The notes under the pieces were generated by a model that made no database searches, had not been told where the DNA came from, and was given only the letters and a program-made list of their open reading frames with translations. Shown piece by piece: positions 49,496 through 57,787 of a DNA stretch of 61,818 bases (within the stretch, counting starts at the first letter, position 1; every line of letters starts with the position of its first letter). Made by a program: the position numbers and the translations under genes. Origin of the DNA: Arthrobacter sp. SO5 (GTDB lineage: Bacteria; Actinomycetota; Actinomycetes; Actinomycetales; Micrococcaceae); contig NZ_MQTQ01000054.1 of assembly GCF_020532805.1 (NCBI RefSeq), positions 77,169 to 138,986 on the forward strand, given 5' to 3'.

Positions 49496-50893
49496 TCACG
49501 TGCGTGGCCACGCGCTGAGTTCCGCGTCGAGCCGTTCCAGATCGGCGACGACGGCGGCGCGCTTCGGTGAGCGCGGCGGCAGGAGCCTGAGCGCCGCCAG
49601 CCGGACCTCGACGTCGTCCCTCGCCTCGGGCAGCCCGGCGTACTTCAGCAGCGATTCGGCGCTGCCGTCCGTCAGCACCGCTTCGCGGAGCAGGGCCGAA
49701 ATCCGGGTCCGAAGCCCGGCGATGCCCGGGGCTTCCGAGCGCGGCAGCACGGCACCGCGGTAAATTTCCAGGGCGATCCGGTGCGCGCCGCGCTGCAGGC
49801 AGCTGAGGACCTGGCCGGCGTCGGGCACCAAATCCATCGGCAGCCGGTAGGGGCGGGATTCCGGGACCGCGTCCGGGTTCAGCTGCTGGAGCACCTTGCG
49901 CAACCGCACCATCTCGGCCCGGAGCGTCATGGTGGCGGCGTCGCCGGGGTACAGCAATGTGCAGAGCTCCTCGGCGTTCAGTCCTTCCGGGTGCGTGCTG
50001 AGCAGGGCAAGGATTTCACTGTGCCGGGCGGTTAACGCCACAGTCCGGCCGTCGATGCTGAGCAGGGCCTGGTCCCGGCCCAGAAGCTGGAGGCTGTTGC
50101 GGTAGAGGCTGCCGCCTCCCCTTGCCGGGTCAGCCTGTGAAGCGGACGCCCCGCTCCGCCGGCGGGACGGCGAGGCCCGCCGGGACGCGGCCAGCTGGAG
50201 CCTTTCCACCCTCAGATGGGCCTGCGCGGCGGCCACCGTGGCTTCAACGAGCGACAGCGCATGCGGCGCGACGGCGGACTCGGTCCCGGTGATATCGACG
50301 ACGCCCAGCAGGGCCCCCGAATCGGGATCGTGGATGGGCACGGCCGTGCAGCTCCACGGGTGCACCGAGCGTTTGTAGTGTTCGGCGCCGGAGATCTGGA
50401 TCCCCCTGCCCAGCGCCAAAGCTGTCCCGGGGGCACTCGTTCCCACAGTGGCCTCGGACCAGTCGGCGCCCGGAACGAACATCATGCCCTCGGCGCGGCG
50501 CAGCATGGCGGCGTCGCCTTCGACCCACAGCAGACGGCCCACCTCGTCTCCCACGGCCACCAGCATCCCGCTGTCGTGACTGGGCAGGACCAGGAGCTTG
50601 TGAATGACGGGCATGATAGCGGCCAGCGGATGCTGTCGCCGGTACTCTTCGAGTTCGTCTCGGTCCATGGCCAGCGGGGCTTCGGGGTTGTCCGGGTTCG
50701 CGTGCAACTGCGCCGAGCGCCGCCACGAGTCCTGGATCAGCCGGCTCAGGCCGGGGAGGTGCAGGTCCGCGGGGAATACAAGTCCTTGGGAATCGAGCTG
50801 CTCGTGGCCGGCGGTGGCATACTGCTGGCGCAGCTCCGCCGTGTTCCCGCCCGCTGGCGGGAACCGGGCTGCCGGATGGACCAGATTCCTCAT
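49496..50893 (-). CDS. GAF-domain transcriptional activator (AcoR-like, without AAA+ domain)
   Basis: A 465-residue regulator. Residues about 25-60 have LIQDSWRRSAQ typical of AcoR-type N-termini. A GAF domain follows (about 85-235: LLVLPSHDSGMLVAVGDEVGRLLW, GADWSEATVGTSAPGTALALG, HPWSCTAVPIHDPDSGALLGVVDI). The sigma-54 AAA+ domain of classical AcoR is missing. Instead the C-terminal half contains a winged-helix-like segment (LTARHSEILALLSTHPEGLNAEELC, then LRAEMVRLRKVLQQLN) and a helical tail. It sits next to the aldehyde/alcohol dehydrogenases and is likely their activator. The ATG at 50893 has GGGAG. Confidence 0.82.
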   Translation of the reverse strand: MRNLVHPAARFPPAGGNTAELRQQYATAGHEQLDSQGLVFPADLHLPGLSRLIQDSWRRSAQLHANPDNPEAPLAMDRDELEEYRRQHPLAAIMPVIHKLLVLPSHDSGMLVAVGDEVGRLLWVEGDAAMLRRAEGMMFVPGADWSEATVGTSAPGTALALGRGIQISGAEHYKRSVHPWSCTAVPIHDPDSGALLGVVDITGTESAVAPHALSLVEATVAAAQAHLRVERLQLAASRRASPSRRRSGASASQADPARGGGSLYRNSLQLLGRDQALLSIDGRTVALTARHSEILALLSTHPEGLNAEELCTLLYPGDAATMTLRAEMVRLRKVLQQLNPDAVPESRPYRLPMDLVPDAGQVLSCLQRGAHRIALEIYRGAVLPRSEAPGIAGLRTRISALLREAVLTDGSAESLLKYAGLPEARDDVEVRLAALRLLPPRSPKRAAVVADLERLDAELSAWPRT

Positions 50894-50967
50894 TGAACTC
50901 CCACCTGAAGGGCGCGACGGCGAACCGTAGGCTGCCACGTGCGGCCCAGTCTACGGGGGCGGGTCAC

Positions 50968-52410
50968 TCAGTCGCGTGAAATCTCGATCATGTCCTCGCG
51001 GGGCACAACCTTGACGCGTTCCCGGACAATGCCGTTGGGGTCCGCGGCGGACCACTCCGCGCCGAGGGCGAGCTCGTGGGCGTCGAGCCTGTTCCAGCCT
51101 GCCCAGGTGGTGTATTCGATTCCGCGCTCGTCGAGGAGATCGATGATCGCCTGCGGGTCCGGGTTCCGGGCCGGCGGCAGGGTGAGCCGGTCCTCGAGCA
51201 GGAAGCCGATGGTCTCCAGCGCGTCGCCCTTCGTGTGCCCGATCAGGCCCACAGGTCCGCGCTTGATCCAGCCGGTCGTGTAGATCCCCGGAACCGGCTG
51301 TCCCGCGGCATCGAGCACGCGGCCGCCCTCATTGGGGATGATGCCGCGGCGGGCGTCGAATTCCAGTTCGTCCAGCGGCGAGCCGTGGTAGCCGATGGCG
51401 CGGTAGACGGCCTGGACCGGGTAGTCGAGGAACTCCCCGGTGCCCTTGACGTTGCCGGTGCCGTCCAGCTGCATGCGCTCGAACTTGATGCCGGCGACCT
51501 GGCCGGGGTGCGCGGAGTCGCCTGTTGTTCCGTGGATTTCCACCGGGTTGTGCAGGAAGTGCAGGTGCAGGCGGCGGGAAGAGGGTTCTTCGGCCTCGGC
51601 ATGCTCCTCGACGAGCCAGTTGCTCAGGGTGTTGACCATGGTGCGGATCTGGTTGTTGCTGCGGATCGCCTCATCCGAGGCCTCGTCGAACTCGAAGTCC
51701 TCCGGGTACAGGACGATATCCACGTCCTTGGCATGGCTGAGTTCACGCAACTCCAGCGGGGTGAACTTCACCTGGGCCGGTCCGCGGCGGCCGAAAACGT
51801 GCACATCGGTGACCGGGGAGTTCTTGAGCGCCTGGTAGACGTTGTCCGGGATTTCCGTCACGAGCAGTTCGTCGGCGTGCTTGGCGAGCATCCGGGCGAC
51901 GTCCAGTGCCACGTTGCCGTTGCCGATCACGGCGATTTCCTTGGCATCCAGCGGCCAGTCGCGGGGAACATCGGGGTGCCCGTCGTACCAGGAAACGAAG
52001 TCAGCCCCGCCGAAGGAGCCCTTAAGCCCGACGCCGGGGACGTCGAGGTCCGCGTCCTTGATGGCGCCGGTCGAGAAGATCACGGCGTCGTAGAACGCGC
52101 GCAAGTCGTGCAGGGTCAGGTCGCGGCCGTAGGTGACGTTGCCGAGGAACCGGATATCGCCGCGGTCCAGCACCTTGTGCAGGGCGTTGACGATGCCTTT
52201 GATCCGTGGGTGGTCCGGGGCCACGCCGTAGCGGATCAGCCCGTACGGCGCCGGGTACGCCTCGAAGAGGTCGATGCTGACCTCGAAGTCGCCGTCCTTG
52301 ACCTCATTGGACTTCGTCAGGATGTCGGCAGCGTAGACGCCGGCCGGCCCGGCGCCGACAATCGCGACGCGGAGGGGTCGATTGGAGGTGGTTTCGGCCG
52401 AGTTGGACAC
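50968..52410 (-). CDS. fprA: NADPH-ferredoxin reductase, FprA type
   Basis: A 480-residue FAD/NADP(H) enzyme of the adrenodoxin-reductase-like family. It exchanges electrons between NADPH and small ferredoxins, for example for cytochromes P450. Features are the FAD loop VAIVGAGPAGVYAADIL, YGLIRYGVAPDHPRIK, the NADP loop AVIGNGNVALDVARML, FGRRGPAQVKFTPLEL, and GIYTTGWIKRGPVGLIGHTK. Length fits actinobacterial FprA. ATG 52410. It stands alone. Confidence 0.95.
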   Translation of the reverse strand: MSNSAETTSNRPLRVAIVGAGPAGVYAADILTKSNEVKDGDFEVSIDLFEAYPAPYGLIRYGVAPDHPRIKGIVNALHKVLDRGDIRFLGNVTYGRDLTLHDLRAFYDAVIFSTGAIKDADLDVPGVGLKGSFGGADFVSWYDGHPDVPRDWPLDAKEIAVIGNGNVALDVARMLAKHADELLVTEIPDNVYQALKNSPVTDVHVFGRRGPAQVKFTPLELRELSHAKDVDIVLYPEDFEFDEASDEAIRSNNQIRTMVNTLSNWLVEEHAEAEEPSSRRLHLHFLHNPVEIHGTTGDSAHPGQVAGIKFERMQLDGTGNVKGTGEFLDYPVQAVYRAIGYHGSPLDELEFDARRGIIPNEGGRVLDAAGQPVPGIYTTGWIKRGPVGLIGHTKGDALETIGFLLEDRLTLPPARNPDPQAIIDLLDERGIEYTTWAGWNRLDAHELALGAEWSAADPNGIVRERVKVVPREDMIEISRD

Positions 52411-52599
52411 CGGAAGCCCTTCTGAGTCGTGGCGGCTGCATCAGGCGAGGCAGTGCACAATCCCCCCATTCTAAATGTCCGCGGGACCCCGTGCGGCCCG
52501 CCGTGACAGAGATCGCACGGAGGCCCGGCCGGCGGGTCGGCCGGGAGGGCCGGCGGCAACGGTGTCCAGGGCAGGAATACGGCTGCCCGGGGCGGCGTT

Positions 52600-53622
52600 A
52601 TGGATCCTGTGCCTACCCCCGACGGAACCCTCGCCCCAGCCACGCTGACCGCTCCCCGGGCGGGCGCGCCCGCCGGAGGCCCGCCGACTGCGCCTCATTC
52701 CGTGGACAAGGACACGACGGCGGGGATCCTCTTCGGCATCGGCGCCTACGGGCTGTGGGGCCTGATGCCACTGTACTTTTTCCTGCTGCAGCCGGCCGGA
52801 GCAGTCGAGATCGTGGCCAACCGGGTCATCTGGTCCCTGGTCTTCTGCATGCTGCTCGTCACCATTACCCGGTCCTGGCGGGTGCTCGGGGCGGCGTTCC
52901 GTAACCGCACAGTGATTGTCCCGCTGATCCTCGCCGCTGTCCTGATCGCGGTGAACTGGCTGACCTACGTGTACGGCGTCACCACCGGCCAGGCAGTAGA
53001 AGCCTCCCTGGGCTACTTCATCAACCCGCTCGTCTCCGTGTTGCTGGGCGTCTTCGTCCTCAAGGAGAAACTGCGGAGGCTCCAGTGGGCCGCCGTCGCA
53101 ATCGGGTTCATTGCCGTGGGCGTACTGACGGTCTCCTACGGGAAGCTGCCGTGGATCGCCCTGACCCTGGCGCTGAGCTTCGGCCTCTACGGTTTCCTCA
53201 AGAAGCGCGTGGGCCCGCGGGCGGATGCCATCACCAGCCTCTCGGTCGAAACGATGGTCCTGACACCCGTGGCCGCCGGGACCATGATCTTCCTCGCGCT
53301 CAACGGTGCGGCAACGCTCGGCGCCAACGGCCCCGCGCACTTCTGGCTGCTGGCGGCGTCGGGCATCATCACCGCCGTGCCGCTGCTGTTCTTCGGCGCC
53401 TCCGCACGCCGGCTGCCGATGACCATGATCGGCCTGCTCCAGTACTTCGCCCCGGTCCTGCAGTTCATCGTGGCCCTGGCGGTGTTCGGGGAAACCATGA
53501 CCACGGACCGCTGGATCGGCTTCGGCGTCGTGTGGCTGGCGTTGCTGGTGCTGACCGTGGACATGCTCCGGACTGCACGGCAGAACTCCGTGACACGCAA
53601 ACTCGCCCGGGCGGCCGCCTAA
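52600..53622 (+). CDS. rarD: RarD-type EamA transporter
   Basis: A 340-residue, ten-helix drug/metabolite transporter. The family start GILFGIGAYGLWGLMPLYFFLLQ is at about 41-63, followed by EIVANRVIWSLVFCMLLV, then NWLTYVYGVTTGQAVEASLGYFINPL and GLLQYFAPVLQFIVALAVFGE, as in RarD. The first 35 residues are a Pro/Ala/Gly-rich cytosolic tail. Function of RarD proteins is unsettled (suggested chloramphenicol-related efflux). It is divergent from fprA across a 189-bp gap without other genes. Confidence 0.92.
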   Translation: MDPVPTPDGTLAPATLTAPRAGAPAGGPPTAPHSVDKDTTAGILFGIGAYGLWGLMPLYFFLLQPAGAVEIVANRVIWSLVFCMLLVTITRSWRVLGAAFRNRTVIVPLILAAVLIAVNWLTYVYGVTTGQAVEASLGYFINPLVSVLLGVFVLKEKLRRLQWAAVAIGFIAVGVLTVSYGKLPWIALTLALSFGLYGFLKKRVGPRADAITSLSVETMVLTPVAAGTMIFLALNGAATLGANGPAHFWLLAASGIITAVPLLFFGASARRLPMTMIGLLQYFAPVLQFIVALAVFGETMTTDRWIGFGVVWLALLVLTVDMLRTARQNSVTRKLARAAA

Positions 53623-53737
53623 TTCCGGGATGCCGGCCAACCCGCCGCGGGCCCGCAACGGCTGTGCCGGTGAACGCGAAGGGGGATCCGGTGCGTTAGT
53701 GTCGAGGCATTGGACGCAATAAGTTGGAAGCTGAGGT

Positions 53738-54142
53738 ATGCCCGTGCCTGATCGGGATCTTGAAACCCCAGGCGGGTCGGACATCGAATCCCTTGAGCTT
53801 GACCCCAACGGCATCCTGCGGCTCGTCTGGGCGCGGGGAGTCAGTATCGACGGCTCCGGCGCGCAGCTGGCCATGGACCGTGTCAATGAACTGTGCGAGG
53901 GACGGCAGCTGCCGCTCCTGATCGATATGGCCACCACAAATTCAGTGAGCCGGCCCGCGAGGGCTGTGTTTTCCCAACGCTGCGATGCCTCCGCCATTGC
54001 CCTGCTCGGCTCCTCACCCGTTGACCGGGTCATCGCCAATTTCTTCCTGGGTGTCCACACCGCACCGGTTCCGACGAAGTTTTTCACCAGCCAGGACGAG
54101 GCTGTCAACTGGTTGATGTCCCAGGCCGATGCTCGCGAGTAA
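53738..54142 (+). CDS. STAS/SpoIIAA-like protein (DUF7793 type)
   Basis: A 134-residue protein. The pattern SLELDPNGILRLVWARGVSIDG, then LPLLIDMATTNSVSRPARAVF, IALLGSSPVDRVIANFFLG and KFFTSQDEAVNWLM matches a SpoIIAA-like/STAS fold of the kind found upstream of GGDEF genes in Micrococcaceae. No phospho-acceptor serine stands out. It overlaps the start of the GGDEF-EAL gene by 14 bp, so it is translationally coupled and may modulate that enzyme. ATG 53738 or GTG 53744 after GAGG. Confidence 0.8.
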   Translation: MPVPDRDLETPGGSDIESLELDPNGILRLVWARGVSIDGSGAQLAMDRVNELCEGRQLPLLIDMATTNSVSRPARAVFSQRCDASAIALLGSSPVDRVIANFFLGVHTAPVPTKFFTSQDEAVNWLMSQADARE

Positions 54143-55730
54143 CGACGACGGTAGGCGGCTCGAGCAACTGGTGGCAGGCATCGTTGTCCTCTCCTCCGGA
54201 GATCTTTCCAACCGCATGGAGATTTCCCCGGCCCGGGACGGCATCGACGCTGTGACCACCGGCATCAATTTGCTCGCCGAAGAGCTTCAAAGCATGTACG
54301 ACAGCCTGGAAATCCGGGTCGAAGAGCGCACGGCGCTGCTGGAAGATGCGAAGACGGACCTGCGCCGGGTCATCAACACCGATGAACTTACGGGCCTCGC
54401 TAGCCGTTCGCTGCTGCGCGAAACGATCTCCCACGCCATCCTGGCGGCCGAGCAATCCGGCAAACCGCCCGCGCTCATCCTCATGGACCTTGATTCCTTC
54501 CGATTGATCAACGACAGCCTGGGAAATGCGGCAGGAGACACCGTTCTGGTGGAAGTCGCCCGGCGCCTGAAATCCGCGGCAGGCGAGCAGCATCTGGTGG
54601 CGCGGCTCAGCGGGGACGAATTCGCCGTGCTTGTTCTGGGCTGTGAGCCCGAGGACGTGCTGCAACTCGCCGCCCGCCTCCTGTCCGGGATCGAGGCAAA
54701 GATCCAGGCGGGCGGAATCGCAGTGACCGTCACAGCAGGAACCGGGGTTCGGTTCGGCGAGACCGGGCTCCGAAGTGACGAGCTCATCCGTGACGCCAAC
54801 ATTGCCTTGCACGAGGCGAAAAAACAGGGCCCGGACAAGATGCAGGTGTTCACCCAGGCCATGCATGAGACCGCGAAGGAGCGGGTCCACCTGGTGACGG
54901 AAGTACGGGCGGCGCTCGCTGCCGGCGAGTTTGAACTCCATTACCAGCCAATCATCGACCTGCGAACGGGGCGGCTCGCGGGGGCTGAGGCCCTGATCCG
55001 CTGGCGCCATCCGAGGCGGGGCCTGCTGGCGCCGGATTCGTTCCTCCCCGCGGCGGAGGAAGGCGGCCTCACGGTGGAAATCGGCCGCTGGGTGCTGGAC
55101 CACGCCATCGCACAGGCCGGAAGCTGGCGGACGGCACCGGGTCTTCCCGCGAATTTCCGTATCCATGTCAACCTTTCGGCCGTGGAACTCCATCACAGCG
55201 ATCTGGCCCGGTACGTCCAGGGGTTGCTCGCTGAGTACGGGGTAGCCCCGGAGCAGGTCGCGATAGAAATAACGGAAACGGCGATCATGAGCGGCGGCCC
55301 GGAGGTCTCCAGAACCATGGAGGCGCTCAATGGGCTGGGAATTCCCTTGGAGATTGACGATTTCGGCACAGGCTATTCGTCCATCAGCTACTTGCGAACC
55401 CTTCCGGCCCTGCATGCGAAAATTGACAAGTCACTCATCGACGGCCTGGTGGAGGACAGTCAACAGGAGAATTTCGTCGCCGCAATCCTGCAGCTGATCC
55501 ATTCGGCGGGCCTGGGAGCCGTAGCCGAGGGAATCGAGCACCAGGCGCAGGCGGAGAAGCTCAGGGACCTGGACTGCGAATTCGGTCAGGGGTACTTCTT
55601 CAGCCGCCCTCTGGCCGTGGCGGATATGACGGCGGTTCTAGCCGCCGGCGGACTGGCTGGCATCGCCTCTTTTGCCGGCGCCGGGGGCCGGGAGGGCCGG
55701 GGACGGCACGTCGCGCGGGCGCAGACGTGA
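54129..55730 (+). CDS. GGDEF-EAL cyclic-di-GMP signalling protein
   Basis: A 533-residue cytosolic protein with no membrane segment. A HAMP-like linker and coiled coil (about 12-80) lead into a GGDEF domain (85-245) whose signature is SGDEF (161-165), and then an EAL domain (255-505) with intact EALIRWRHP (287-295), NLS, Glu of EITET, DDFGTGYSS (410-418), KIDKSLI and AEGIE. The EAL half should be active. The GGDEF half may be a cyclase or a GTP-sensing regulator. It overlaps both neighbours (14 bp upstream, 4 bp downstream), forming a tightly coupled three-gene operon. Confidence 0.9.
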   Translation: MLASNDDGRRLEQLVAGIVVLSSGDLSNRMEISPARDGIDAVTTGINLLAEELQSMYDSLEIRVEERTALLEDAKTDLRRVINTDELTGLASRSLLRETISHAILAAEQSGKPPALILMDLDSFRLINDSLGNAAGDTVLVEVARRLKSAAGEQHLVARLSGDEFAVLVLGCEPEDVLQLAARLLSGIEAKIQAGGIAVTVTAGTGVRFGETGLRSDELIRDANIALHEAKKQGPDKMQVFTQAMHETAKERVHLVTEVRAALAAGEFELHYQPIIDLRTGRLAGAEALIRWRHPRRGLLAPDSFLPAAEEGGLTVEIGRWVLDHAIAQAGSWRTAPGLPANFRIHVNLSAVELHHSDLARYVQGLLAEYGVAPEQVAIEITETAIMSGGPEVSRTMEALNGLGIPLEIDDFGTGYSSISYLRTLPALHAKIDKSLIDGLVEDSQQENFVAAILQLIHSAGLGAVAEGIEHQAQAEKLRDLDCEFGQGYFFSRPLAVADMTAVLAAGGLAGIASFAGAGGREGRGRHVARAQT

Positions 55731-56545
55731 TCAGCCGCCTGCCAGGTGCCCTGGCGAGGGCTGCCGACACCCTCCGGCTCGTCCTCCGGGTGGCCGCACT
55801 GTCCATCCGGCTCCCCCGGCACCCCGATGGCCTCTGGGACGATTTCTGGAGCGGCGTCTCGGCAGGTTCGCTGCACGAAGCCGTCATCTGGGAGGCCACC
55901 GGGGGCGACGAGATTGACCAGCATCTTGAGCGCGCGGCCAGCCTGCTGGACACCGGACTCACCATCGTGGATATCGGCTGTGGCACCGGCGCCGTTTCCC
56001 GGCGGCTCGCCGGCGTGTTTCCCGCCGTCGTGGGAGCCGATGTATCCCGCGGGGCCGTCGAGGCCGCCAGGTCAGCATCCGCTGGGATGCCGCACCTCAA
56101 ATTCATGGTGCTGGACGCTACGGACCCGGAAGCAGTCGCTGCCCTCTCACGGGATCTGGGCGAAGTGAACGTCTTTGTCCGGGGCGTCTTCCATGTCCTC
56201 AGCCCCCGCCGCCAGGCCGCACTCGCTCGGGCAATCCAGCCCCTGCTCGGAACCCGCGGCCGGATCTACCTTGTGGAGTCAAATGTTTCCGGCGGGGCCC
56301 TCAACTATCTGCGCGGGCTGGGGGCCACCGGACGTGGTATCCCCGGACCCCTGCGGCAGGCCATCGCATCCCTTCCGAAGCCGGGCCATTTTGGTGCCCG
56401 GCAACGGCGCCGGGTATTCCCTGCCCGCGACTGGACGGTGATTGCGGAAGGTGCGACCACCCTGGACACAGCACCGATGCACGGCGACGGTTCCGGCGTC
56501 CGGATTCCGGCCTACTGGGCGGCCCTGGGCCGCCGGCACGGCTAG
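55727..56545 (+). CDS. Class I SAM-dependent methyltransferase
   Basis: A 272-residue Rossmann-fold methyltransferase. The SAM loop is TIVDIGCGTGAVSRRLAG (about 80-97) with acidic loop VVGADVSRGAVEAAR and MVLDATDPEAVAAL. The C-terminal part (PGHFGARQRRRVFPARDWTVI) is basic. The GTG start overlaps the upstream GGDEF-EAL stop (GTGA), so it is co-translated with the c-di-GMP enzyme. Its substrate is unknown; a link to c-di-GMP-controlled output is only an inference from coupling. Confidence 0.88.
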   Translation: MISRLPGALARAADTLRLVLRVAALSIRLPRHPDGLWDDFWSGVSAGSLHEAVIWEATGGDEIDQHLERAASLLDTGLTIVDIGCGTGAVSRRLAGVFPAVVGADVSRGAVEAARSASAGMPHLKFMVLDATDPEAVAALSRDLGEVNVFVRGVFHVLSPRRQAALARAIQPLLGTRGRIYLVESNVSGGALNYLRGLGATGRGIPGPLRQAIASLPKPGHFGARQRRRVFPARDWTVIAEGATTLDTAPMHGDGSGVRIPAYWAALGRRHG

Positions 56546-56578
56546 CGCGCAGCCCCCGGCGCCCGGCCCCCGGCAGCC

Positions 56579-56668
56579 CGGCAGCCCGGTCCGCGCCAGC
56601 ACTGGCTGCAGCGGGCCGGGACCCGGCAGCCCGGCCCGCGGCGGCACTGGCTGCAGCGGGCCGGGACC
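56579..56668. repeat. Two tandem 45-bp direct repeats
   Basis: Units at 56579-56623 and 56624-56668 differ at a few positions and share the core CACTGGCTGCAGCGGGCCGGG. They occupy the space between the convergent methyltransferase and universal-stress genes. Confidence 0.85.
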
Positions 56669-56672
56669 GGCG

Positions 56673-57545
56673 CTAGTCCTCGGGGCTGGTGTTGATCCGC
56701 ACGTAGTCGCGCGGGACCACCACCATGGGGACCGGCAGGGCAAGGAGCACCTTGTGTGCTGTGCTGCCGATAAACAGTTTGTTCTTCTCCGCCAGACGGG
56801 AGGAACCCACGATCAGGATCTCGCCGTCGTCCCACTCGAGGTCATCGATCGCTTCCTCGATGGTGCGCCCGTGGGCAACTTCCACCGTGACGTGGTGCCC
56901 GGCCGGGAGCCGGTGGGAGGCCGCGGTCAGGACCGTATTGGCGTGGATGTGCGCCGCGTTGATGTTTTCGCCGCTGGTCCCTTCGGCGTCGAGTTCCACA
57001 AGGGAGACCAGCCGCAGCGGGACACCGCGGCGTTCAGCGGATTCGATCGCGACGTCGATCGCCGCCTCCGCGCCGGTGCGCTGGCCGACGGCGAGCGTCA
57101 GCCGGGTAATCGGTTCCGTCCGACGGTAGCCCCGGGGAGCCAGCAGCACCGGGACCGGCGAGGCGTGGAGCAGGGCGTTGGCCGCGCTGCCGATGGTGTA
57201 GCGCTTGAACAGCCCGGCGCTCGCGGCACCCACCACGATCAGGCCGGCCTTATACTCCAGTGCCGCATCAATGAGGCCGGCGGCGTCTGAATCGGCCTGG
57301 CGGACATGGAACCGGGCCTCGAGGCCTTCGGGGACCAGTGCCAGGCCCTCCCGTTCGGCGGTCAGCACTTCCTGCTCCGCGGCGCTGACACGGCTCCCCT
57401 CCGGGTTCGTGGCGACGTAAGGGGTGCGCCGGTCCACGACGTAGACGAGGTCGAGGTGCGCCCCCTGGGCTCGGGCCATGGCTGACGCCAGCGCAACGGC
57501 GTCGGCGCCGCGGTCGTTGGGGGTATAGCCAACTACGTATCGCAT
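56673..57545 (-). CDS. Tandem universal stress protein (two UspA domains)
   Basis: A 290-residue protein with two Usp domains (about 1-140 and 148-285). The start is ATG 57545, where the family sequence begins (RYVVGYTPNDRGADAVALA) and an AAGGGG lies upstream; a frame back to 57584 is not used. ATP-binding G-2x-G-9x-GS/A-type loops are VVGAASAGLFKRYTIGSAANAL in domain 1 and IVGSSRLAEKNKLFIGSTAHKVL in domain 2. These proteins bind ATP and help survive stress or dormancy. Confidence 0.93.
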   Translation of the reverse strand: MRYVVGYTPNDRGADAVALASAMARAQGAHLDLVYVVDRRTPYVATNPEGSRVSAAEQEVLTAEREGLALVPEGLEARFHVRQADSDAAGLIDAALEYKAGLIVVGAASAGLFKRYTIGSAANALLHASPVPVLLAPRGYRRTEPITRLTLAVGQRTGAEAAIDVAIESAERRGVPLRLVSLVELDAEGTSGENINAAHIHANTVLTAASHRLPAGHHVTVEVAHGRTIEEAIDDLEWDDGEILIVGSSRLAEKNKLFIGSTAHKVLLALPVPMVVVPRDYVRINTSPED

Positions 57546-57736
57546 GTGTAAACCCCTTATGGGTCTGGGGCAGAAGCCAGCCATAGTCCGGGGGTTCCGG
57601 GCGACGTCGGCCGGTCTGCGTTCCTGCAGTGGTAGGAACGACTCTAGCCCAGCGCAGGCCCGAATAGTCCCTGGCTTTCGGCCGTGAGCCGGGGAACCTT
57701 CCGCACCCGGGCTGGAAACCGGGCTGGGGGGAAAAT

Positions 57737-57771
57737 GGACGGGCCGCGGACCCCTGGTCCGCGGCCCGTCC
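57737..57771 (-). terminator. Terminator of the GABA operon
   Basis: 16-bp perfect stem GGACGGGCCGCGGACC / GGTCCGCGGCCCGTCC with a 3-nt loop, followed on the minus strand by ATTTTCCCC. The rest of 57546-57787 shows no gene. Confidence 0.85.
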
Positions 57772-57787
57772 TTTGTGGGTTGGCGTA

